64,000 nucleotides of DNA from Syncephalastrum monosporum B8922 (lineage: Eukaryota; Mucoromycota; Mucoromycetes; Mucorales; Syncephalastraceae), in contig JNEN01000814.1 of the NCBI GenBank assembly GCA_000697355.1, forward strand, positions 1 through 64,000, given 5' to 3'. Position 1 is the stretch's first letter. Each line of letters opens with the position of its first letter. Of this stretch, positions 22,642 through 31,980 are shown one piece after another. A program made the position numbers and the translations under genes. Under the pieces are notes generated by a model. It worked only from the letters and a program-made list of their open reading frames with translations. It had not been told where the DNA came from and made no database searches.

Positions 22642-25019
22642 TTAAAGAGATGATGTTGATAAAACGGAGGAAGCGGGGGAAGAGGAGGAGGAGGAGGAAG
22701 GGGAGGAGGTGTCATCGTCAATGGTATGCGTAGGTCGCTCATGCTGATAGTTGCCGCTGCCACTGTTATTATCGTCGGCACGTATAAAGCTTTCGTCATT
22801 GTTCAGGTCGTTCGAGCGGATGTCGCTGTCAGAATAATAGTACATATCTTCTTCAACTGGGTCGTCAGGCTCGCCTGGGTAAATGTACGAATAACCATGG
22901 AAAGCGACCTGGACACTCTCGCTCAAGTCGTCTGGGACTGGACTGAGCCTCGGTGTCATTCTCAAGAAATCCTGGTCAAAGTTGGAAAAGTCAAAGGCGG
23001 AGCGCAGCTGAGGCACGTACGGTGGTCGGATCCGCTTGTGATACACATCGGACCAATCTAAGCCCGCGAAATAAGGATGGGTCCTGATCCGCCACATCCC
23101 TTCCGGTCCAGTGCCTAGCCGCGTCGACGACGAGCGGTCCAGCAACCCGGCAATAAAGTCAGCTGTCACGCTGTCAAAGTGGCTAGGAAACACAAGCTCT
23201 TCATCCATAATCCGACGATACATTTCCGCGTGGTTCTCGTGGAAGAACGGGGGTGTGCCCTCCAGCATTTCGTAGAGGATCGTGCCTAGGCTCCAAAAAT
23301 CAACCGCATACGTGTACGGTTCCGACCGTAAAATCTCGGGGGCAAGATACTCGGCCGTACCACAAAACGTGTTGGTGTACTGCGCGTGCAGCGGCGCTTG
23401 TTCTAAATCAAACTGCTTGGACAGCCCAAAGTCAGTCAGAACAATGTGGCCGTCTGCGGCCAGCAAGATGTTTTCCGGTTTCAGATCTCTACCAAATAAC
23501 AAAATCGTCAGATGATGTACAGAGATAAACTCAAAAGGTGGTTGTTGACATAGCCACCTACCTATAGAGGATGCCTAGCGCGTGCAGTTCTTGCAGACCC
23601 AACAGAATCTCCGCCGCGTACAACCGGCACCGTTCCGGGGGGAATTTGTAGAACTTTGCTAATTGCGTGGCCATATCACCGCCAACGTGATAATCCAGGA
23701 CCAGAAAGAGCTGATGACTGTCCTGGAAAGCGTGGTGCAGCCGAATCAAGAACGGGTGCCGCACCTGCGCAAGGACGGTCAAGATATCGCGCTCCATCTT
23801 AATATGTTCGATCTCCTGGAGATTCACGACGGTTTCCTTGGGAATAGCTTTCAAGGCCAACAGTCGATCCGAAGGCCGCTCTCGTCTCACAAGGAGTACC
23901 TATCAGAAGGCAAGAAAAAAAAAAAAGTAAAATTAAACAAGGTCGTCTACAACCCCACGCATCACTTTGTCTTACCTTGCCCATGCAGCCTTGCCCAAGA
24001 ACCTTGAGCAAATTATAATTATCCAGCGGCGGCAAGGTGTGTTTCGATATGGAGCGCTCGGGGGAGGCATGCATGACTTCTTCGGGAGAGGATTGGCCAG
24101 TGTGGGTGCTTCTTTCATCGGAGGTCAAAGGGTGCGAGTCAACGGAAGCAGAGATAATGGACTGAGTAGACGGGTTATCTTCCATCTCAATGTCTTGGAT
24201 ATCTTGCTCAGACGCTCCCAGCGAGGGAGGGGACCATCGCTGAGAGGCTCTGTCTTCGGGGCGCTGCTTGGAAAGAAAGTCGTGGAAAAGCGACGAACGG
24301 CTGATGACGGGGTCCCGCGCACAACGCCGCAGATAGGTCTCAATCTTCTCTGAGTTGGATTTCTGATTACGTAGCTTGGACAGCCGCACAAGGAAGGCAC
24401 GGAAACTTGACCGTTTGTTGTTGACATACATCTGCAGATCCGGTTCCTCCAGGGGTGGGAGCGAGAACTTGCATTTGCGATAATGTTTTCTGACCTAAAG
24501 ATAGCACGGGATGAAGCAAGTGGCCGTACTATATCGCTCGCTCTGCTGCTTACCCTTTGATCAAACTCTCTAAAGTCGGGAATGTAGCGCACCAACGATT
24601 TGCTTTCGAAGCTGTTTTCGACAACAACATTGAAAACCTAAAAGAGCACAACAGTATGCGTGTCAATCTTTTTGCATTAGAACGAGAGATGGTAGGCCAT
24701 GTTTCAGATATTTTGATGACCCGACCACTTCCGTGAAAGAAGGAACGCAAATGTAATTTATCAGACGTACCGTGAGGGCACGACGAACGCGTTGCTGCGT
24801 TTTGGTGTGGTAGTCTTGAATCATGAGGGTGGACTCAATAACGGCGATCTCTAGATGAGAGGCATGATGGGTTTCGGAAGGATCGGCGGAAGCTCCGGAA
24901 TGGGTGGACATGGGTGATCGAAGGGTGGACGGTATGGATGACGATCGAGACTGTAGTGGGGGCTTCCCGCGAAGGGCATGCGGGTCTAGCAGGCCAGTGG
25001 GGAGGGTCAAGTTTCGCAT
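22642..25019 (-). CDS. PX-domain AGC protein kinase (SGK3-like)
   Basis: The N-terminal half contains a PX phosphoinositide-binding region (FNVVVENSFESKSLVRYIPD, REFDQRVRKHYRKCKF, FRAFLVRLSKLRN). The kinase domain has LLKVLGQGCMGKV (Gly-loop), LALKAIPKE (ATP Lys), YRDLKPENILLA (catalytic loop), DFGLSK and FCGTAEYLAPEI (activation loop). The AGC C-tail has FDFSNFDQDFL, a TPRLSP turn-motif candidate and FHGYSYI as hydrophobic motif. This order is that of SGK3/CISK, which acts at endosomes downstream of PI3P and TORC2/PDK1. The tail after the motif is Asp/Asn- and Ser-rich. Introns are seen near 23500-23560, 23900-23980, 24495-24550 and 24640-24770. ATG at 25019 opens the first frame-consistent exon. 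Confidence 0.85.
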
Positions 25020-25079
25020 TGGATAAGAGAAACGTATAGCAAAAGAGAAAATGAAAAGAGAAAAAGGCAAACAGGACAG

Positions 25080-25191
25080 ACAGACATTATTATTATTATT
25101 ATCAGTGTTATTATTATTACTTTTGGACCCGGAGCCCAAAACTCACTCGCCGTAGGGCGGAAGTTTGTGCTAGCACATGGAAAAAGGTGTT

Positions 25192-25222
<31 letters not shown>
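25080..25222. repeat. ATT and CT microsatellites
   Basis: (ATT)n occurs at about 25086-25120 and a pure CT run at about 25193-25222, both upstream of the kinase gene start. Confidence 0.85.
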
Positions 25223-25226
<4 letters not shown>

Positions 25227-25492
25227 CACTCATATTCCGTCCATTGCACCAGCCTTCGTTTGGTCTACCTGCCACCTTAGTATCCAACTTTTGATTCGTT
25301 CAATTACTTTAGTTCTTGACTTGATAGCATTGCTATTTGCTTTAATAATGAACGTATGTGTACATACTGTACATCTGTACATGTGTATGTACGTGTGCGT
25401 GAATGCATGTAAACACTACACTACACTGCACTACACATAAATCTATATCTCACTCAATAGAATAGAGTTGCAATACATACTGTATGTACAGC

Positions 25493-26166
25493 TCATGCCA
25501 AGTGGATCAAGACGCGCTCTGTTGATGTGGAATAAGGTCGACGATGCCTGGGTATGCTCAGTTGGCAATAGAATCGGTCGTCCTGCTTAGAAAGCTGAAG
25601 GCGATAGACTGATTGGGATTCGGTGGGAGTTAAAACGGTATACGCAGCCACAAAGCCCCACCTGGCTTGGTAGTCGTGCAGTGGCTCAAGTACGTCGCCT
25701 AAATAGGATTCGCACCCATCCAATATAACCCACGTCACGCATGTCCCCGGATGCGCGTGGAGCCAGGCATCCAAGCCCAAGACGGTGGCAACGAGCTGGG
25801 TGGGTGTGGCTGGTTCAAAGAGATGCACGTTCGGCCGTTGCTGCTGTCCAGCCATATGCTTCAGCCGATGATTGTAGTCGATATAGATTATCGTGTCTTG
25901 GTTGTGTCGTACAATACGCTCCAGCAGCAACGTCTTGCCTGAACCCGAGCTGCCTGCGATCTCGACTGTGTCCCCCAAATGTAACCCATGACCTTGTGAG
26001 TCAATCTGTGATTGGATTTGTTCGAATGGAAGAGTAACGGGTCTTCGGGAAGTATACACCTTTAAGAGTGTGCATGATTAGACTCATCACTGGTTAGGAA
26101 GGCAAGATTCACCTGTAGACCAGAAGAATATTGAATTTGCTTCACAAACTGGAGCAGGAAGGGCAT
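25493..26166 (-). CDS. XRCC2: XRCC2-like RecA/Rad51 paralogue
   Basis: RecA-fold ATPase of homologous recombination. The large exon (to 26059) holds the Walker A motif GSSGSGKTLLLERI, a Walker B-like strand VTWVILDGCESYLGD, and IYIDYNHRLKHM. Near the C-terminus, LSKQDDRFYCQLSIPRHRR resembles the 'FSKQDDS..FSLVSR' region of XRCC2 rather than Rad51, Rad55 or Rad57. An upstream exon (26110-26166 and possibly beyond) contributes MPFLLQFVKQIQYSSGL. In-frame codons continue further 5' without a Met, so the true start may lie in another exon. The protein is about 210 residues, shorter than human XRCC2 (280). Confidence 0.75.
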
Positions 26167-26363
26167 CGACCTGTCCGCAATAATTTCTGCTTCCTTTTCC
26201 CGAGTGAGGAAGTACGAAAAATGCTTGTTAGATTTATTTTGGGGGTTATATAATATGCATACGGTACAGTATATCTTACATGTGTGTTTGCATTATGTAT
26301 TGTTTCTACATTACCTTACATTGCATTATGTATAGCCTATGCTTTCATCCTATCTATGTTATA

Positions 26364-27728
26364 TCACGACGATTGCGATGATAGTGTCTCATCAACGCTG
26401 CTGGTCGTACTGGTGGTTATAGAAGCGCTAGCAGCAGCAGCAGTAACAGCAGTGGTAGGTGAATCAGCTGGAGGCAGTGTGTTCCTTGAGTCGAGACGTT
26501 CTGATTTATCTCGGTCCAGTCGGTCTTTTACTTCCTGGAGCCGTCCCTGCCAGTGCTTTCCTTCCATGTGGTTGAGCATGTCCACAAACGCAGCTTCGTC
26601 TGCCATGAGCGTGGAGTTCATCAGTGCACCAGCCAGTCGTTCCGGGTTAGTCTCGCGCCTGCCAGTCATGTTATGAAGAAGATCTTGCATTGCTCGTGCC
26701 GCTTGAGGCCCACTGCACGAAGCTCGTTTGGCGTGTTCGTACGCATCTGCCATAGACCGCATCGTTTTTCGACGCTTTCCTTCCATGCACGCCACAGATG
26801 CCTACATATGTAAGCATGAGGTACACATAAGTTAAGTTCTGTTTTTGTTTTGCCTTTGACTTACTGCGTCCCGCGCGAGTCTTTTTTTATGGAAGTCCTG
26901 GAGTTCTTTTCGTATACTGTATAAAGCCATGAAGTTATCCATACTCAGCGTACAAGGTCTTTCTTACGTATACACGGGCTCCATCTCCATTCTTTCCAGA
27001 TGGTTCGTCGTCTCCATTTGGGCTTGGATCGTGTAAATGAATCCATGGTCTTTCTTCAGACGTAGCAAAAATGCAGCTGCCTTGACGACGGATGCATCTC
27101 CTGACTTTATAAAGTCTGCGCACGTCGATAAAAGCTGCCTCCATGTGTCTAGACACATTATCAATGGTTGCTCTCCCTTTCTAAAGGCGGTATTACCTGG
27201 TTCAACGCGAATTGGAGCGCGGGCCCACGTGGACGGCTGCGAGTAGTGCAGAAAATAGAGAGCATAGAAAACGCCCATCCGTATGACAGTCGACTCGCTC
27301 CATAGATAGGCTATATTTCATATTGCATGATACCGTTATTCAGACCGGGGCTGATCGATACGATCTTTCCGTCTTTGTCTCCTTTTGCTTACCAAGAGCA
27401 GCGTCATAGAAAGCTTGCATAAACTTGGGCCGTGATTCTGAATCGGTGCACACAATGTGAATCTGCCCGAAGTCTAAAGCTTTCCAGGCATGCAGAAAAT
27501 CTTTCATATCATGCTGGGTATACTACCGTTTATCACTCAGTGGAACGCTCTTGTGACCGATTCACTTACACTTGCAAAAGTCGTCAGCAAGAAACAGAGG
27601 TCATCTTCAGCCGCGTGCCTCGGTAGTACCCGATGGCGGCGATGGACACGGAAATAGTCGCCTGCTTGGTAGAGATTCTCGCAGACTTTGGTGTCCCGTG
27701 GCCGTTTTATGCTCTTTGCTTTGGACAT
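26364..27728 (-). CDS. SNAPC1 (SNAP43)-like subunit of the snRNA-activating complex
   Basis: SNAPc binds the proximal sequence element of snRNA genes and recruits RNA polymerases II and III. Exon 1 (MSKAKSIKRPRDTKVCENL) is followed by MKDFLHAWKALDFGQIHIV, MQAFYDAALG, RMGVFYALYFLHYSQPSTW, IRVEPGNTAF, MCLDTWRQLLSTCADFIK and AAAFLLRLKKDHGFIYT. These match the conserved core of SNAPC1 (EDFxxLWRSMKFG, RVGALYLLYGLYNTQ, VALKDWDEVLKFQQ, AYIFRKLRLDRAFHFT) by position and pattern. Later exons are helical and the tail is Ser/Thr/Ala-rich. Introns are about 47-90 nt (for example 27521-27567). The start faces the ESF2 gene only 158 bases away. Confidence 0.7.
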
Positions 27729-27886
27729 ACATAAAATAAGCAAAAAAAGTGGCACCTCACTTCTTTGCTTCTTGCTTCTGGTTATGCAGCCAATAAAGTT
27801 GGTGGCTTTGTTCATTTCTTGCTGTTTTTGGACAACCAAATTAGAGAGAACTTTCCTGCGCCTTCATTCACTCTTTTGTCACCCCA
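27729..27886. promoter_or_regulatory. Short bidirectional promoter, SNAPC1-like / ESF2
   Basis: 158 bases separate two divergent start codons. The sequence is T/A-rich on the ESF2 side. No specific factor site is claimed. One partner serves snRNA transcription and the other rRNA processing, so shared control would make sense. Confidence 0.5.
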
Positions 27887-29000
27887 ATGGCTGATCTAGT
27901 CAAGAAAGATTTGCTCGGTTTGGCCGAAGAACCAAAAAGAGAGCAGCAATCCGATAGTGAGGCTGAACAAGAGCACGACACTCGATTCAGCACTCGGCAC
28001 CTGCGCAAGACACACGACCCTATTGATTTCGAACAATCAGATCAAGAAGACGACAGCGACTCGGACGCCAACGCCAACGACAGTGACAATGACAGCGACA
28101 GTGATAGCGACAGTGAGATTGACGGCGAATTGAAGAGTGATGCTGAAGAGGACACCCGGTTCAGACAGTCAGAGTCCCAAGAGGAAGGAGGCGATGCGTC
28201 GGATACAACGGCACAAGAGCCCAAACGAAAACGGACCAAGAAGAAAGTCAAGCCCCTGACACCCGAAGAACTCGCCAAGTTCGAGGCCGAGCAGAAGCGG
28301 GCGGGTGTTTGCTACTTGTCACGCATCCCTCCCTTCATGAAGCCTCATCGTCTCAAAGAACTCTTGAGCAAATATGCCGAAGTCGGTCGTATGCATCTGG
28401 TGCCTGAAGGTATATCCAAACATGAATGAGTCTATGCGTTATCTAAACAAAGTGCGATAGACCCCAAGATTACCAAACGAAGAAAGAAATATACCAAGAA
28501 TCGAAGGATCAATTATGTCGAAGGATGGGTAGAATTCAAGGATAAGAAACAGGCAAAGACGCTGGCTGAACACCTCAACATGAAGCAAATTGGTAAGAAC
28601 GGGTGGTATCCATGAGATGGGTCGTTTAGTAACCTTCCGTTTAGGTGGTAAACGCAAGAGCAATTACTATCACGAAATGTGGACGATCAAGTACTTGCCC
28701 AAGTTCAAATGGAACCACCTGATGGAGCAGATGTCATACGAGCAACGCGCACGGGAACACAAGCTGAGAACCGAGATTGCCCAGGCCACCCGCGAAAACA
28801 AGGCCTATCTTCAGAACGTTGAGCATGCTAAGCGGCAAAAAGCCATCCAGAAGAAACGGAAGCGGGAGGATGAAGCTGCGTCAGACGTGAAACGTACTTT
28901 CAAGCAGCGTGAAAAGGTCAAACGCGACCACGACACGTCCCAACCCAAGCAAGCCATGACAGAGGACATGAAGAGCGTCTTGGCCAATGTATTTAGTTAA
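27887..29000 (+). CDS. ESF2: Esf2/ABT1 pre-18S rRNA processing factor
   Basis: Nucleolar RRM protein of the small-subunit processome. The N-terminal third is acidic with an Asp-Ser repeat (SDSDANANDSDNDSDSDS). It is followed by KKKVKPLTPEEL, then the RRM: GVCYLSRIPPFMKPHRLKEL, GRMHLVPED, TKNRRINYVEGWVEFKDK, KQAKTLAEHLNMKQIGG, NYYHEMWTIKYLPKFKW. The C-terminal tail is helical and Lys/Arg-rich, as in the family. Two introns keep frame: 28410-28460 and 28593-28644. ATG at 27887 is the first in frame. Confidence 0.93.
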
Positions 29001-29091
29001 TCTATTTTTTTTTTTTTTCGCATAGTAAAAGTATCTCAACCATCTTGCATTTTTCCCACGCTTTTCTGCCCCCCTCTCTTTTCTTTTTGAC

Positions 29092-30107
29092 ATGAGCTTG
29101 TACGTGATTACAGGAGCCAATCGAGGCTTTGGCCGGGCAACCGCACTTTTGCTTGCTTCCTCTTGTGACACGGAAGAACAGACGCTGGTACTCGTCGGCA
29201 GGGCGATCGAGCCACTCCAACGCGTGCAGCAAGAGATCCTTGCGCAAACACCACGCGCCAAGATTCAGGTCATTGCAGAGGCCAATCTCGATAACGCTTC
29301 TACCACTCAACAATCCGTTCTTGAACCTCTCCGGGGCCTGACTAAGGTGATTAACCTGGGTCTGACGTCCAAGCACCCATTTGCTTATTTTCTAGGTCTG
29401 GACAAGTTCGAAACATGCAACCCTTATTTGCAACGCTGGCAGCACAGGCGATCTAAGCAAAACGGTGGCCGAGTACACTGCCGAAGAGATCCAAGCTTAT
29501 TTTGATATGAATGTCGTCTCGTACACCACCCTCATGTAAGTGGACCAGACTCGTATAATGCGGGAAGTGTGCATCTTAAATGTGTCTATGTAATTATGAC
29601 TGCATGCAGATCGGGATTCCTGGACCTTTTCGCCGGTTGCAAGACATGCATAGTCAATATATCCAGCCTCTTAGCTGTCCAGCCTTTTGCCAATTGGGGC
29701 CTGTATGCCAGCGGAAAGGCTGCACGTGATATGCTCCTTCAAGTTATTGCAAAAGAAAACAAGGCATGCCTTTTATGTTTACCATCCTTGTAGCTAATAT
29801 CGTGATCAGAAGGAAGATGTGCGGACGCTGTCTTATGCTCCTGGGCCCCTCGACAATACCATGCAGAAACACGTTCGGGAAACTCTGGGCGATCCCGAAC
29901 AAGCAAGACTATACAGTGATATGGCCGTTCAGGTATGCTATACTGCACTATTTTACTATCTTGATATGGCTGACAATAAGCGGCCTTTACAATGAATAGG
30001 GTAAACTGGTGTCGATGGAAGCATCGGCGCAGAAACTCGTGAACATCTTGAAAAAGGATACATTCGTCTCGGGTGCACACATTGACTATTTTGACGATGA
30101 CATATAA
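29092..30107 (+). CDS. Sepiapterin reductase-like short-chain dehydrogenase
   Basis: NADPH-dependent SDR; sepiapterin reductase makes tetrahydrobiopterin. Features: YVITGANRGFGRATALLLA (TGxxxGxG cofactor loop), LVLVGRAIEPLQRVQQEI, CNAGSTGDLSKTV (NAG motif), YFDMNVVSYTTL, CIVNISSLLAVQPFANWGLY (catalytic Ser and Tyr) with ASGKAARDML (catalytic Lys), and YAPGPLDNTMQ. Four introns are needed: near 29346-29395, 29536-29609, 29764-29809 (a GC-AG intron) and 29933-29999. The stop TAA is at 30105-30107. SPR-like enzymes also act on other carbonyls, so the substrate is not proven. It is tandem to ESF2 with 91 bases between. Confidence 0.8.
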
Positions 30108-30272
30108 CATGTGCGCATATTCGCAGAAAAAAAGATAAAAAAAGAAAAAGAGAGAGAGCATGACCAACACAACGGAAGGACGAGGGAGAGAGAGGGAGAG
30201 AGCAGCTTAGTTTTATTTTAAGGAGAATCAGGGGTATATAAAGATAATGTTTCTTTCTTTCTTCTTACTTGA

Positions 30273-31049
30273 ATGGATGCTCACCACAACTCCTTGCAGC
30301 GCAATAGCAAAAATACCCCTCACTCCTCTACTTTGTCATCCCTTCCTTTTCTTCTTCTTTACCTGCTCTTTTTTCATTTCTTCCATGTGAGAGCTTTGGA
30401 AGAGGGCATGTATGAAATGCAGCATTCGACGCTATCACAAGAGTCTACTTTGGTGGGATCCATCCGGAATGACGAAACTCAGCTGCGCATTTTAGTCGTC
30501 GTGTTGTCTTTGACAGGTGGTCTCGTCCTGGCTTTCTTCCTCGGCTTTGGTATCTTCCTCTACTGGCACTGCGTACTTAAGACGAAACAGATCGATCAAG
30601 AGAAGACTCTAAATAATAAAGTCAAGCCCTCCTCAGGCTCTCTTTCCACACGATCCGATCTATCCTCTTCTATTGATGCTGAATACAAGCCATCAGCAGA
30701 AATGAACCAACAAGACTCTACGACTGCTCCTCCTATGCCTGTCATACATTCTTTTTCACCACCTCTTCGGCCTTCTTCGCCCCATATCGGCGCAGAACCT
30801 CTCGCAGAACCTATTTTCCTACCTTCAGCACCCACCGCGAAGGAACTCGAAAGCAAGCATATGATCTCTGGAGTGCAATACGAAGATCAAGTAGAACATC
30901 CTCCGGGCACTTCCAGCAGTGCTGCTGCATGGCAACCGAGCCTCTTGGATCATCCGTTTAGAAGCAACCAAAGCCTCTGTCAGTCAGTCGTCTCTGCATC
31001 CGCTCCTCCGGATCCTCCTCCCCCGGCATACACTCCAAAAGAGTATTAG
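30273..31049 (+). CDS. Single-pass membrane protein with PSAP and PPxY motifs
   Basis: 258 residues, no family recognised. There is an N-terminal hydrophobic stretch (FLLLYLLFFHFFHVRAL, signal peptide or anchor), a short polar segment, then a transmembrane helix (LRILVVVLSLTGGLVLAFFL, continuing). The C-terminal half is Ser/Pro-rich and cytosolic if the N-terminus is a cleaved signal. It contains FLPSAPTAKE (PSAP, a class of motif bound by the ESCRT-I subunit Tsg101/Vps23) and ends PPPPAYTPKEY (PPxY, bound by WW domains of Rsp5/Nedd4 ligases). A role as a ubiquitin-ligase adaptor for membrane-protein sorting is inferred from these motifs only. Confidence 0.7.
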   Translation: MDAHHNSLQRNSKNTPHSSTLSSLPFLLLYLLFFHFFHVRALEEGMYEMQHSTLSQESTLVGSIRNDETQLRILVVVLSLTGGLVLAFFLGFGIFLYWHCVLKTKQIDQEKTLNNKVKPSSGSLSTRSDLSSSIDAEYKPSAEMNQQDSTTAPPMPVIHSFSPPLRPSSPHIGAEPLAEPIFLPSAPTAKELESKHMISGVQYEDQVEHPPGTSSSAAAWQPSLLDHPFRSNQSLCQSVVSASAPPDPPPPAYTPKEY

Positions 31050-31980
31050 TTTTATATACAATCGCTCTGTCATTATCTTGTATCCTCTCTACATACGTAT
31101 ATAATCACTTTATTATCTACACCTATACTGGCCCACAATTGACATATTACCATTGTATCTTTTGTTATATATCACTCGCTTTGAGTTTTCATTGTTCTCA
31201 CTGTACCTATATTTGCTTTATAGTGTCAAGGAAACACCCGTAAACCATCTACATATCGGATCGAGAAGGCTGTGCTTCGGGCTTGACATTGTGTACGTTA
31301 TGCACGGTTTAAAAAGGGTTATTCACTGTCTAGACGATTTTTATCCTATCTAAAAGAAAAGTGGCAAGCCTGCGCCCAAACGCATACGTCTCTTTCGATC
31401 TTCGACAATCAAGTTACCTCTACTTATATGTGGCTTGCTGTGTGCTATGTTTTCCTCGCACCTTCTGTATCTTATGCTTTTCACCTGTCGCTGTCCGCCT
31501 GCGCCCCTTCACCAGAAAGGCACGGTGTGCGCCTAACTGGCCCACAACCACCTACAAGATTTTATATGCTATTTTGTATGTGTCAATCGCAGAAATGATT
31601 CATCCGCATAATCACGGTAGGTAGTGCCCAATGCGCCGTGAGCTCGTATCGAAAGAAGATGGCTTCGGCCGCTTAGATATGTAGCAAGTGACATATTATT
31701 AGTCACAGAAATTGCCTTCGAAGCGGCTCTCTCTAGGCTCGTCCGTGAATACGATAGCCCTCGACATCATTTAAAAGGGCTAAATCAGGCCTTCTTGCCA
31801 GCATGAATAGAAGCACTGGTATCCTTGCATTGAATGCCGTAGCACACGATGAAAAATTTAAAAAACCGAGAGTGGGGCTATTTCACTGGAGAACTGCCAA
31901 AACGGAAATCAATCGTGGAAAGGGATAACGCGCTTGCTTCTCATTATCATATTTAAATTCTACTCATATTCCCCAATTTC
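31050..31980. other. Intergenic, no gene seen
   Basis: AT-rich sequence between two plus-strand genes. Short frames (31153-31353, 31361-31624) are rich in Leu/Tyr/Cys and look like translated noncoding DNA. The promoter of the large downstream gene should lie in its last few hundred bases. Confidence 0.5.
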
